Assembly: GCF_000204055.1 (NCBI RefSeq)
Contig: NW_006768766.1
Coordinates: forward strand, 3,063,349-3,127,348
Direction: 5' to 3'
Length of the DNA: 64,000 nt
DNA from: Melampsora larici-populina 98AG31
Taxonomy: Eukaryota > Basidiomycota > Pucciniomycetes > Pucciniales > Melampsoraceae
Below, one piece after another: positions 1 through 12,472 of this stretch. Position 1 is the stretch's first letter. Each line of letters starts with the position of its first letter. The notes under the pieces are model-generated. The model did no database searches. It saw nothing but the letters and a program-made list of their open reading frames with translations, and was not told where the DNA came from. The translations under genes and the position numbers were made by a program.

Positions 1-1336
1 ACCTATGACACTCGACATTGCCAGTAATATAAACTCCCCGGTCTACTACAAATTCTACTACAAATTCTACTGTTCCTTTACCCGCCACTACTCAAATTCG
101 AAGTAAGTTGGATTAGTTCACTTCAAATTTAAAATCATCTCGATAAAAAAAACTAATCTTAATCTATATTTTATAGCTATCACTACTGGTACAGGTAACG
201 ATGCATCAGTAGTAGTGATCACTCAAACTGCATTTGCTCCCACTTCTACATCAGATGCTAATACATCCAATTCAGACAATCATTCATCAGCAAGTACATC
301 CAAAATCATTGCCATCGCTATCCCATCAGCCATTGGTGGATTAGCAGCCATCATCATCTTGATCTTAGGCATCCGAGCACTCTTACGTAGATCTGCAGCA
401 AGACGAGCCGCCGATGATATTCGTTGGCCAGAGACGGTGACCTCAGAAGGAGATCGAGCTGCACTTTATCCTGAACCGACGCGTCCTTCTCCGGGTCATG
501 GATTAGGTCTTGCCGAAGAAGAAGAAGAACATCCGAGCCCCGAGATGAATATGGCAGGTGCAGGTGCAGGTAGATTGAGACCGGGTGCTAGTATTGGTCC
601 TACTCGTTCACATTCTGCTACTACTACTGGACTTAGTGCTACTTCACACTTCCAACCATACGAATATGGTAACACACCTGATTACTTGTTACATGGAATC
701 CCACCACCACCACCGCCACCATCACATTTACCTTCGACTCTAATGCCGGCTTATGGACTCAGTCCGAGTCAAGCACAAAAAGGTGTAGTGACTTATCCAC
801 CTGATTGGGCTCAAAACCATCATCGAAACGGATTTGGAAGCGAACATTCACCTGAGATGATGGCCCGAAGTAATGGACCGACTCGAACGAGTTTAGTTTA
901 TCCTAATGAATCATACGCTAATTGGGAACAACCAAGAGATCAAGATGAAGCTGATTTAAATCATCAACCATATACTTCATCACCTTCATCACCTCCACAA
1001 GCTTATTTATTACCTCCTATTAATACGAGTAGTAATCCTTCTAGATCAACATCTTCTCATCGACAAACCTCATCGAATGGAGAAAGTGGAGACGTTCAAT
1101 CTGGTTTGAATAATTATCATCAGCGTCAAGTTGAGGGACCAAGAGAACTTCAGTATGCTCCGTATTCTCATGGTGGGTATGGTGGTGGAGAGATCAATGA
1201 AGAATCGCATCAGGTCTTGGATCATCATCATCATGAACTTGATCATCATCATCAGGATGACTCGGTTTCGATTCATTCGGATCTTAAAGGTTCACCTGAA
1301 TGGAAATTAGGGGTTAATAATCCAGATACAGATTAA
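1..1336 (+). CDS. Ser/Thr-rich single-pass membrane protein, 3' part
   Basis: Only the 3' portion is in the window. The last exon runs from about 177 to the TAA at 1334-1336. A good intron (GTAAGT at 103, TTTATAG ending at 176) precedes it. The exon opens with a Ser/Thr/Asn-rich stretch, then one membrane helix (SKIIAIAIPSAIGG onward, about 28 residues). An Arg-rich stop-transfer segment follows, then a long cytoplasmic tail rich in Pro, Ser and His with a run of seven prolines and HHHH clusters. This layout is typical of fungal wall-stress sensors and Mid2/WSC-like or mucin-like proteins, but no named domain is visible, so the family is not assigned. In positions 34-101 a Thr/Asn-rich reading joins in phase, yet an in-frame stop lies just upstream (30-32). 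Either another splice junction is missed there or the 5' model is wrong. Confidence 0.7.
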
Positions 1337-2984
1337 AGATTTCTTATGATTCTGATCATCATTCTTTAGTCTTTTTTCTTTGGATTGGGTTTGACTTTTT
1401 TTTGAAAGGATGGAAATGAATTTGGTTTTCTTTGGATTTGAAATTGGTTAACTTTTTTTTTCTTTAATAGAATGAAGGAATTGATGGATTGGTTGTTTCA
1501 TTTATTTATTTATTTTTATTTTCATTTACTCGTTTTTCTTTTATGATCATCTTCTTGATTGTTTTATTAATCTTATCATGCTGATCATTATTATTGTCAT
1601 CATCATCATCATCATCATCATGCCGAAGACGATGAATTGTTTGTTTTTCTTTAGATTAGTTTGATTATCATTATTGTCTTTCTAATGGATTTGCTTAGTT
1701 TGTTTACTTTTTTACTTTTGTTTGTTTATTGGTAACATCATTGATTTCTTTTCTCTTTATAAACCAATCTCAATTTGTTGATTTTCTTTTTGCTGATCAA
1801 GTTAATTCATATGTTTTCTTTTACTTTTAGTCGTGTTTATTTTTTGTTGGTTCAGAGAAACCTTGAAATGTTTGTTCAATTTCTTTTTTTGGTAGTGGTG
1901 GTTTTTTTTTTTTTTTTTTTTTTGATAGTCTTTAATGAAAATCTTTTAAAGTTCTCTTTTTTATTTAATGAAAGGATATGTGATTTTTTTTCTGTTATTG
2001 AACAAAATGTTGATAAAAATTGAAGAATTGAATGTGTTTGAAATATAAGGTTCGTTGATGGGTTTTTGGAGTTGAAAAGTTTTTTTCATTGGAGTTTTGG
2101 TGTTTGAGTCTTCAATGAAAATTGAAATGTGTGTGAGGTGATTTATTGAGGATATTAAATTTTAAGGTATTACATACTCAGTTTGTGGATGTCATAGTTC
2201 TTAAAACCTTCAGAAGCTATCAACTTTCCAGAAACTCTGTCTTTGAGTATTAGAGATGAAAACCTGGTGAAAGTTTTATAAAGATCATCTACCTACTAGC
2301 TGCAGACTTTGCTTGTTCCGACCATCACAGACTCATTTCATTTGTTCATATTCCTCTGTCATCACAGTAATATCTTCAGTCATCCGTCCATGAAAGTTCA
2401 ATCAATATTGCGCAATGAACATTCCATTTACCATTTTACCCTTTCATGGGATCATAGGCATCATGATTACTGCTCTTGCTGAAAGTGGAGTGAAGGCTAG
2501 TCATGACGCTCATGATGGTTATGAGTTCGTATTGGGTGTAAATTGAGCTGAACTGATGTGAACTGATGTTCAGCCTTTCCAAAATGGTCTAGATGAACTC
2601 GAAGTAAGTAATATGAATTGTTCACATATTTTATGATGACATTATAAGGCAAAAGAATCCTTTGTAAACAAAATACAACAAATACATCATTGAAAAGTGA
2701 AAGGATTCGAATGAAAATCGGTTTCTCTTGATAGAACATGTGTATCTGAACTTGAAGTGATGACTAGAGAGAATAGTACAAGATATATATATTTACAATT
2801 TTAAAACAATTGATAGAATACCTTTTGAGAAATCTTTGTATGAATGATCAGTATATCATATAATGATTTCTTACACTCCACAAAAGAATAACTTGAGACA
2901 AACAGAAATACCCAAAATGTCGACCAAAACCCCGAAGAAAAAAAAATTATAACTTGGAAATCTTGTCTTTTGTTTACAAAAAAC
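1337..2984. other. Convergent 3' intergenic region
   Basis: This lies between the stop of the membrane protein and the stop of the convergent GH76 gene. It is strongly T-rich on the plus strand for the first 800 bases, with a T20-like tract near 1903-1922 and a CAT repeat near 1601-1621. It probably holds both 3' UTRs. I see no credible coding exon; open frames here are low-complexity. Confidence 0.6.
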
Positions 2985-4768
2985 TCAAGGTGATCTGATT
3001 TGAGGTTTTGTTTGATGATGATGATGAGATGAATCTTGATGAAATCTAATTCCAACAGCAGAAATCAATAAAGCAGTACTAACTTGTTGAGAAGGTAAAT
3101 CTTTTTTAAATTTTCCATCCATCAAACCCGAATTCCAATTCCCATTACAATTCCAATCTAAATCACAAGAATGGCTGACCATAGAATTAACTGAAGTGAA
3201 GATTAAATTACTGATTTCGGTTTTGACTTGAAGATCATTTGTAAATTTGTAAAGATAAACTAAATTAAGTGAAAAGATTCCTTTGAATGCATGTTGATCT
3301 CGATGACAATTTTGATCGTCTTCACAAAGTTCAGTAATCACACCTGATCTTTCTGGTCCAGCAAACGTCTTGATAGCAAAATCAAGAAAAGGTATCGCCA
3401 TATCTAGATACTTCTAAAAAGTGATCACACGTAAAAGATGAATAGAAAACCAAACAACAAACTAGGTATCAAGATTCAAAAGTCTCAAGTAGGATCATAA
3501 ATCAAAGAAACTACTTACCTGTAATTTAGTTGCTTTGTGCATCCATGCAAGAGCACCAATCAATTGACCATAACTATAAGTCCAAAGTAATTCAGTATAA
3601 TCACTACAATTCGTGGTCGAAACTCCGTCCAAAATCAAACCTGTCTTAGGATTACTAATCCCAGAAGTAAGAACCCAATCTAAGATCTCTTTTGATTGAG
3701 AAAGGATCGTTTCATTCTTAGTCAAGATATAGGTGGTGGCTCCTTGTGAGATGAACTCTAGTTGAGTGATCACAGCTTTATATGTTCCTGCTTTCGTATT
3801 CCGATTTCGATACTGAGAAACATGTTGTTCATGAGATTCAATACTTTCTAGTTTGAACTCCATAGGATTATTTGGTATTTTGCTTACCCAATAAACACCA
3901 CCACCACATTTATTATCGATTTGCTCGGCGGCTTGATCAAATGTTTTAGTAGCGAGTGAAATCCAACTTCCTCCTGAGTTTCCCATCGTAGAATTAGGAC
4001 CAAAAAGTTTTGCTCCAGAGACCACTAAGAAAAAGAAATGTGTTTGAGACTAAATGAACCAAACTTGGGAAAAAAAGTGAACAAAACAAATTTACCTGCC
4101 TACGATTCAAGAAAAAATTAATCAGTATCACATATTTGGTTTTTTTTGGGCGAAAAGAAATATACATGATCAAATCAGGTTTTTAAAAAACTCTTACTTG
4201 ACTTGCCCATAAGATATCATCATTCCATCTTTCAGCGATCTTAGCCGTAGAATTGATTAGATCACCACCTAAGAAATCACTATACAAAAAATGTAAAGGA
4301 TGTTTTTGATGGTCAAGATCAGAAATCCAAAAAATGATGCTTTGAAATCAATGATCACTTACTGTTCTTTTCCATATGACATGTTAGTTAAAGCTTCGGT
4401 TGAAATATTCACAAATTGTTCATCTTTTGACCATCTTGCGTAATCGAATAATGAACCCCAGATCACAGCTGATGTCCACCAGGGAATTTGAGCTTCATCA
4501 AAAACACCAGTCTAATTCAAAAAAAAAAGAAGAAATATCAATATAAAGAATAGTTTAACAACGAAATATCTAGACAAAATTTCCTTACAGGTGTAGGTGT
4601 ATAATATTTTAATAAGTTTTGAATTGAATTGATAGTAACTTGTTTTAATTCTTGCTTATTGTTTATATCTAATTTCAAAGAATGATTAGAAATCGAATCA
4701 GATGTAAAACTTGAATTGATTTTAAAAATGAGTAAAAAAATCAAATTTAGAATGAGATTGTAATACAA
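2985..4768 (-). CDS. GH76 alpha-1,6-mannanase-like cell-wall protein (Dfg5/Dcw1 family)
   Basis: Six exons in phase: 4768-4589, 4511-4363, 4279-4198, 4099-4096, 4024-3519 and 3413-2985; predicted 449 aa. An N-terminal hydrophobic stretch (MLYYNLILNLIFLLIF) is a signal peptide. Family marks in order are WWTSAVIWGSLFDYARW, DFLGGDLINSTAKIAERWNDDILWA with the Asp-Asp pair at residues 130-131 expected to be catalytic, then GPNST...CGGGVYW, and LLWTYSYGQLIGALAWMHKAT. Family members act at the plasma membrane or wall and are thought to cross-link GPI-mannoproteins to wall glucan. An upstream ATG (4822) is also in frame, but the one at 4768 sits just before the hydrophobic core. The protein ends in His/Gln/Lys-rich residues without the hydrophobic GPI-attachment tail usual for Dfg5, so it may be soluble or have an unseen extra exon. 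The 4-base exon is needed to keep phase. Confidence 0.88.
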
Positions 4769-6422
4769 CATGATTAAGATGAAAAGAAAAAAGAAAAAGA
4801 AAAAGAGAAAGGAAATGAACAAAGAGATCTAAAGAACAGAGAAAGAAAAAAAGATTGTTAAAAAAGAAGGATAATACAAGTTGGGTTTAGGCTCAGAGAC
4901 GAGGAGATGGTAAGACGAGAATTCGAGAGTACAAGTTGGAGAAAAAATTGAAATTTGATGATGTTCGAAAAGAAAAGGCGAAGAAAGAATTCATCACCAC
5001 TCACATTTTTGTTCTATTAAATTGTCTTCAGACCCTCAGTTTTAGGGTCTGCACGAATAGATTTGATTCGTAAAAGTCCTTTAAAGGGTTCAAGATGAGA
5101 CGGATGAGTGATAATATCATCCAAAGTGTTCAACTGATGGTAGGTTTGGATGAACGCGGAGGTGATTCGAATGTATGCTCAAACCACCCGTTAGGAAATC
5201 GTTCGAAATATAGGTCTTACCGATCAAATCTGGCATCGCTCTTGGTATTTCTGTTCCCCTCTTGACCGTTTTCTAAACTTCACTTCCAGAACCGAATTGT
5301 AACCTCTTTGCAAGTGCAATATGAACTATAACACTACAGTGTTAAGATCCAAGCTCATCCTGCATGGTCGCCGAAATATCCTACATGGTCGCTTCAACGA
5401 AGGATAAAATGACCGGTTGACGGGTGCTCGGAGTGGAGAATGGATAAAGGTATGATTTAAAAAAAGGTGAAGAAGGAAAAAGGCAAAAGACCCCTTGGAT
5501 TTAGGAAACGAGGACAAGGATGTACTACAATCCGCCCGCACCCGGACGCTCAAGGGCGTACAAATTTTTATGAGTAAGTCTCACTCAAGAAATCTGTCTA
5601 AAACACATAAAGTATGTCACTACCACTGCCAGTAAGCATTCCCAGGATATCTTTTTTTAGTGAGGATCCACAAATTGTCAGCATCACAAGAGAATCCGAT
5701 GTTTGTTCATGTTAAGGAAAAGTTCAAAGACATTTTTTCACAAGACCTTACAGGATTTTTATTCAAGCCAATCTCAACCTAAGAAGGGTTACCAGACTGT
5801 ACGATTATAAGATAAACGAACTGATAAACAAGCAGGGAAAATCTGGTAGACAAAGAACCAAAATCCACGCAAGAATCATTCAAGTGACTTGAAACTTTGA
5901 ATCGAAGGAGAGCTTAGCATTCAACAAAGTCATCTTGCATATTGTTCTCTTTACGGGGATGTGCTTTGGGACACACTTTCGAAGATCTTATGAGTCCAAA
6001 GACAGTTGTCATAGTCTGACATCATCACAACCTCACTTACAGAGTTGTCTTAGTCTGCTGTTGTGCGTGCCTTCCCATTCAGCTTTTCAGGCTTGGGACA
6101 TTACACTCACAGAATCCCTTCACTACTTTTATCTGATACAAATACCAAGTCAACTTATACAGAAAAGAGCGCTATGATATGCAGATATTCGAGGCATGTG
6201 GACGAGATTCTTTGCCTTCGACAAATAAATGGATGAATGGTATAATCTGATTTCATAATAACATTGTACGCCAATATTTTTCAATCCAAGTCTTCAGCAA
6301 ACACAGGTTGACACCTCCTACCCCGCATCAAAGCCAATTCTATTAAAATGCGGGAAAAAGTGTGATCTCGAATTAGTATGTTATTACCTTTTAAACCTGA
6401 TAAAAGAGATAACAAGACCAAG
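4769..6422. other. Intergenic, no gene recognised
   Basis: Probable promoter of the GH76 gene (purine-rich stretch 4770-4990), then about 1.3 kb with short open frames only. The frames at 5326-5553 (-) and 5935-6177 (+) lack domain sense, splice support and consistent codon pattern. I see no RNA gene or clear repeat here. Confidence 0.5.
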
Positions 6423-7491
6423 TCACTGACCATCTCCAGTACGCATCCCGATCCCCTTTTCAAGCCGTCTACCTTTTCCTCCAAATCCATCTCCCATACC
6501 TAACCCAAGAGAAAAACCCGCATTGAAGAAGATTAGGATGGATATACGATTTGATTGAAATGGTTTAAAGAGTCATGACTTACCAATCGGAGCACTTCCA
6601 CTCTGTAACATCATCAAGGTGAGTTTGATGACATTCATCGGATTATTACTTCGAGTGACTTTAGCACTTAGATCCGAAATCCCTGCAGCTTTAGCCACTT
6701 GATGAACAAATGGATTGACACGTAACCCAAAGCCTAAGAAAAGATGATTGGTATCCCATGAATTCTTTCGATTTCCCGAATCTCTTAAAGCCAAGATGAT
6801 CATGATAGGAAAACAAACCAGCTGGTCTAGGTCTCATGACGATTTCAGTAGCATGAAACTTTGATCGAAGTTCCGTATGAATCGTACGTCCTTCAAAAAG
6901 GTTCACAGGTGATAAATTCCTAATAGCATTTCTAAGAGCTTTTGTCGAAGCTCCACCAATCGTTTCACTCTTTCCTTCACCATACCCCACCAATCCATTC
7001 CCATTTCCAACAACCACTAAAGTATACATACTAGGAATCTTTCCTTTCCCGGTTTGATTAACCACTCGTTTGACAACCAAAGGATATTTGTGTAGTGATT
7101 TGATGTCACGATCGGTTAATGAGTTGGGAGGTAATGATTCGATGATCATCTCATTTCCACCTTTTCCAAGTGATTGTCTTACTACTTCATCTGGTAAAGG
7201 TTCGAATGGTGGTTTCGAACCAAAGAAGATTTGATGATATGGACCTGATTCGGATGGATGAGGATCCAAAAGATGAGAAAAGAGAGAGATATCAACTTCA
7301 GCTTCAGTTGGTTTGATTGAATGTGATTTTGATTGGTTTTGATTTGATTGAGATGAGATTGAATGAGATGAAGATGAAGTTGATCGATTGAAGTTGATTG
7401 GTAGCCTATGCTGAGTATGATTTGATTTTGATAGATAGTGAGTGAATGATCTTAATATCGAATTACTTGAACTAATGTTAATCGATGTCAT
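6423..7491 (-). CDS. MRPS5: Mitochondrial small-subunit ribosomal protein uS5m
   Basis: Three exons in phase: 7491-6819, 6733-6584 and 6499-6423; 299 aa. The first about 90 residues are Ser/Asn/His-rich with basic residues, which fits a mitochondrial presequence plus a low-complexity linker. The S5 core follows: LVVKRVVNQTGKGKIPSMYT, then VVVGNGNGLVGYGEGKSETI, then a second S5 domain HTELRSKFHATEIVMRPRPAG continuing across the intron as GFGLRVNPFVHQVAKAAGI with SAKVTRSNNPMNVIKLTL. The C-terminus GMGDGFGGKGRRLEKGIGMR on the third exon matches fungal mitochondrial S5. The protein is structural in the mitoribosome decoding region. It diverges from PMT4 across 485 bases. Confidence 0.93.
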
Positions 7492-7976
7492 CTTGCTCTT
7501 CAGTCTTGAGGTTCATTGAGAAAAATAAAAATTATCAAAAATTGAAATCGATCAAATGGAATGTGTTACTCGAGTACCGACCAGTCCTTAGCCCCGATGA
7601 ACTGAATATCAAACTCATCTTGACTGTCTCTATCTCGGTCTGACGATCTGTTTGCGCATTCTACAATAATATTTTGCATTGAAGCCATGTCATCAACATG
7701 ATCTCATCCAATGGAACTTGAACTAATCGACTCATTCATATTTAATGTGAGTTCTATACTGTTGAAGTAAGGGAACAACTACACCTTACTTCAACAAGAT
7801 TTATAATAGTTCATCAAACTACAATCCAAGATCTTCTTCGCTAATCTCATCCCTGCCTTTTCAATCAGAACTTTATGAAAACTATTTAAGAGATAGATCA
7901 TTCAAATATTCAACACTTCAAGAACCATCAAATTTATATATTCATCTTCAATCTTTATTATCATTAGCTCAAGGAA
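7492..7976. promoter_or_regulatory. Shared divergent promoter of MRPS5 and PMT4
   Basis: A 485-base gap separates two divergent start codons (7491 minus, 7977 plus), so it must hold both 5' UTRs and core promoters. A short inverted repeat around CTTACTTCAAC / GTTGAAGTAAG lies near 7761-7797. I cannot assign a factor to it. Confidence 0.5.
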
Positions 7977-10900
7977 ATGACTAATTCTGAAAGACTTACC
8001 AGTCGTCGTCTGATGGCTACTCGGGCTTCGAGAAATGACGTAGAAGAACATTCAGTTATAGGTCTCAACTCGATTTCAAATCATGATTCAGTTCCAAGTA
8101 GTCCACCTAGTAGCTCACTTTCTTCACCTGAATCTGATCAAAATAGATACACATACAAACGTGACAAGGTTGGCTTCATTGACCATTTTTTTTACTTGAG
8201 GTTGAATTTCCGATTAAAGTTTCTTACCTACTTCTTTCTTCGATCATTATTAGAGAGACGACAGTGGAAGGCTAGAAAGTGCCTTCAATTCGGATTCAAA
8301 CGTTTATAGCAAGCGTGATGTATTATTCATGGTGCTTGTTGGTTTAGTCGCTGCTTATCTTAGATTTCGTCATATTGCTCATCCAGCAGCTGTAACGTTA
8401 GTTTTGATTTGATTTTATCATGCAAATCAAAGTTTACTAATGAATTATTGATCCTCATCATCAATATCAGATTTGATGAAGTTCATTTTGGAAAGTTTAC
8501 ATCTTATTACCTTAAACGTGAATTCTTCTTCGACGTTCATCCACCTTTAGCAAAATTGATGCTCGCCTTTCAAGGTTGGTTAGTGGGATATGATGGAGAG
8601 TTTCCTTTTGAAAATATTGGTGATAGTTATTTAGATGGTGATGTTCCTTATGTCGGATTAAGATCAATGTCAGCTTTCATTGGGTCTCTTACTGTTAGCT
8701 TAGTATATGCTATCATGAAGGAAAGTGGATATCCAACAGTAGTGAACGTCTTGTCAGCTTGTCTGATTGCATTTGGTATGTCAACAGTGAATGTCTAGAA
8801 TCGATCAACCTTTTATAATCGAAAAGTATTGATGTCATTTTGCTGCTTTTTTTCTTAGATAACGGTCATATTGTACAAACTCGTCTTATTTTACTAGACG
8901 CACCTCTGATATTTTTCATGACATGCAGTCTGTTTTGTTATATCAAGTTTTACAAGCAACGGTATCATGAATTTCGTAGGTCTTGGTGGACTTGGCTCTT
9001 CCTGACCGGTTTGTCATTGAGTTTAACCATCAGTTGCAAGATGGTGGGGCTATTTACCTTCTTCACCATTGGAATGGCCGTAGCTATTGATCTGTGGGGG
9101 ATGTTGGATATTAAAAGGGGTCATCCAATGGTTCGTTTTCATACCGTTTCTGTCTCGTAATCTGACCCATGCGTTAATCAACTCGGTACTGAAGACATGC
9201 TACTCTGATGCTGATCGATGATATGTAGGATCACATAGGTCGACATGTTTCGGCACGGATCCTCGGTCTGATTGTCTTTCCAGCGATTGTCTACTTGTTT
9301 TGGTTTTGGGTCCATTTCTCGGTCCTGATCAACAGTGGAACAGGTGATGAATTCATGACGGCAGCATTTCAAGAGACTCTACTAGGAAGCCCTTTGACTT
9401 TAGCGTCTGAAGGTATGTCTTTTCGTTTTCGTGCATTTGATCGAGCCGTTTACAATCAAGCTGACATGAGAGCTGTGTAGAGATCCATTATAACGATACC
9501 ATTACACTTCGGCACCGAGCTACTAAATGTTTGCTTCATTCTCACCCACAAAAGTATCCTGTAAAATATGATGATGGTCGAGTCAGTTCTCAAGGTCAAC
9601 AGGTTACATGCTATCCTCATGATGATGTCAATAACAATTGGAAAGTCGAAGCTACTAAACCCATCTTAGGTGTAGGCAGAGAACAGATCGTTCGTCATAA
9701 TGATATCATTCGACTAAAGCATATCGCTACCAACTCTTATCTATTTACACATGATGTTGCTTCACCTAGTCTAGCAACCAATCAAGAGTTTACTACTTGG
9801 CCAAGTAGAGCATCAGGTGTTGCACAGTTCAATGACACCAAATTCAAAGTCGTCATTGATGATGCACATACCGGAAAGCAGTGGAAAACCAAATCAGGTC
9901 ACTTTCAGCTCAGGCATGTAGAAACCGGTGTGGCCATGTGGACACGTAGTACACCTTTGTTACCGGATTGGGGATTCGGACAGCAAGAAGTTAATGGTCA
10001 TAAAGTATATACCGATAGAACCCTCTTGTGGGTAGCGGATAGTATCATCCGAGATAGTGAGTGACCTCACTTCAAGTGATAAGCTATTATGATGATGGCT
10101 CTTACTGATGAGAATATGTGTATCAGATACCACAGATAAGATGAGATCACCAGAACCGATTCCTAAATCGATTCGACAACGATCATTTTTTAAAAAATAT
10201 TTAGAACTTCAAATCGCAATGTTACAACATAACTCTGGACTAACTGAATCACATCCATATGCATCACCACCAATCAATTGGCCATTCTTATTGGCCGGTG
10301 TTAGTTTTTGGACTAGTTCACCGGATCTTCGTCAACAAGTTTATATGGCTGGAAACGTATTGGGATGGTGGTTTTGTATGATGTGTATGTCGATTATTAC
10401 TGGGATCATGGGTGCTGATCAGTTTGCGAGAAGGAGAGGGATCTCTCCTATACCTGATCGTCAGTTTATAAATCTCTATCTATGACCTAATCTTCATAAC
10501 CCGGATCATTGATTTATCTGTGTGTGTCATTTTATTGCATCTTGAATAGATATTCGAAATCGACTTTATAACTCTGGAGGATTTTTCATCTTAGCTTGGC
10601 TTTTTCATTATTTACCATTTTATATGATGAACCGACAACGTTTCTTACATCATTACTTACCTGCTCATCTATGTTCAACACTAGTAGCTGGTTCAGTTTT
10701 CAATTTTATCATCACAGAAGTAAGTATGATTTCGTTTGACTGTTCATATGTGATTTGGGAAAGACTGATGATGGATGAATTTGTGTTTTGGTAATGATAA
10801 AGTCAATTAACTTTCCAGTTTCAATCTCGGGTCCAAATACAAGACTTAGAAGAAGACAAAGAGCAGAGATACCTAAACATGCTAAAATGATCTTGTTCTT

Positions 10901-11132
10901 CATGATCTTTGTACTTTGGGTTTCATTTGATTTTTTGGCTCCACTTACTTATGGTACACCGGGTTTAAGTGCAGAACAAGTTCAAAATCGAAAAATCTTA
11001 TCTTCTTGGCAATTGGTTTGTTGGATTTCTTCTTCTTTTTCTTTTCTTTGTTTTGTTTCGAATGAGAAAAAGATAAAACTTGAACTGATTCGTATTGGTG
11101 TTTTTTATCAATATTAGCATTTTGCAAAATGA
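7977..11132 (+). CDS. PMT4: Dolichyl-phosphate-mannose-protein O-mannosyltransferase, PMT4 subfamily
   Basis: Ten exons close in phase: 7977-8168, 8254-8396, 8471-8775, 8859-9130, 9229-9412, 9481-10056, 10127-10459, 10550-10719, 10803-11015 and 11118-11132; 800 aa. It is an ER multi-pass enzyme transferring mannose from Dol-P-Man to Ser/Thr of secretory proteins. The N-terminal GT39 domain carries FDEVHFGKF with the catalytic Asp-Glu, then FFDVHPPLAKLM and NGHIVQTRLILLDAPL. The lumenal MIR domain begins at EIHYNDTITLRHRATKCLLH and continues through QGQQVTCYPHDDVNNNWKV. The C-terminal membrane block has WPFLLAGVSFW, MAGNVLGWWF and RFLHHYLPAHL. The spacing and motifs match Pmt4 rather than Pmt1 or Pmt2. 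The last exon encodes only HFAK before the stop. Intron 1 uses a weak GTTGGC donor, but phase and sequence support it. Confidence 0.95.
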
Positions 11133-12472
11133 TTTAGATTTTCGGTTTGGTTTGAATTTTTTTTCTTTATAATTCAAATCAAAAAAAAAATAGATCTAAA
11201 TCTATCATCAAGTTTGATTCTCTTTCAAGCTTATATATATATTTTACTTGTAATGATTTAAATTTGAAAACTTTTACTTTTTCTTTGTGTTTTCTACTAC
11301 ATACAATCATATACATACACTCTCATGGACTCTTTTTCTCTCGTTTTTTTTTCTTTCTGTGATATACGAAAAAAAATAGATTTTATTGAAGCAAATCCAA
11401 AAAAAATAATTTACCCAAATAAAACAAAAATGAAATGAAATTTAATATCGATTTATATGTTGGAATTTGTTGGTCAGAATTGATATATTGGAGTCTGAGA
11501 GAAATGGGTTTTGTTTATATTTGGATGGATGGATGAGCTTTTTTTGTATCAAGGGGTACATGTGAGATTCACGTCTCTGGCCAAGTTTCTAGAGATTGAA
11601 TGATAAACTTTTGCACCAGGTTGATTGACTTTGTTGAGACTCTTTCAAGTACATTTCTTGATTTGATATTGAGCAAGCTTGATAAAAAACAACTTGTGGC
11701 TCAAATTAGCCATCATCTTATCATGTTGAACATCAAATCTGATCCCTTGAGGTTCTACTTGGAAAGTTGATAACCTCGACTGATTTGGTAAAATTATAAA
11801 GTTACTTCTGTTTTTCAACCAAGGAACAGTCACTTCAAGAGTAAGGTAAACCATTCCTTCTCATTGAGGTATCTCAAAAAAATCATAGCTCACGCATTGT
11901 AAATCGAACAAAGTTCTCTCCCTGCACACTCAGACTCTGAAGAATGAAAAAATCAAAAATCAAGAATACCAAAAAAGCCGTCAATGATAGATTCCTTCAA
12001 AAATAATGATGAAAAAAACATTCGAATGAAAAACTAAAACAGGTTAACTGATGAAAAACTATCAAAAAGAAATCTTTAAAACAAAAAAAAACAATTGTAC
12101 AGAAAATGTAATCAAATGAAAAGAAAAAGAAAGAAAATTCAAAACGTTTATTATACAATCTTATTTTACATGTAGAACAGAGATCAGAATGGAAAAACTT
12201 TGCGGAAAAAAATCGTAAAGAATTGAGTCAAGTAGGTCGTTGAATTATATTTGTACAAATTATATACTCTACACAAGATGAAAAAAGAAATAAAATAAAG
12301 AAATCAAATCAAATCAAATCAAAAACGTCATGTCATGAAGAAAAACAAATAGGAAGTTGTCAAAGAGACCAAGAAAGATAAAAAACCAAGTTATAAAATA
12401 AAAATAATCAAAAAAAAACGCATGAAAGTGTTTACAAAACGAAAAACGAAAAAAATAGGTCAAGAAACTCAA
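11133..12472. other. Convergent intergenic region, AT-rich
   Basis: This 1.3 kb lies between the stop codons of PMT4 and the next minus-strand gene. It is very AT-rich with many homopolymer A or T runs, including (AAATC)n near 12301-12320. It fits two 3' UTRs. No coding exon or RNA gene is visible. Confidence 0.6.

Noticed and set aside
1070..1276. Minus-strand frame opposite the membrane protein (Met/Ile-rich)
   Set aside because: It is the complement of the CAT/CAC-rich His codons in the plus-strand gene; no independent signal.
1775..2023. Phe/Leu/Val-rich plus-strand frame that looks hydrophobic
   Set aside because: Produced by T-rich 3' UTR sequence including a poly-T run; no splice or domain support.
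5326..5553. Short minus-strand frame with mixed hydrophobic content
   Set aside because: No homologous pattern, no introns joining it to other exons, and isolated in intergenic DNA.
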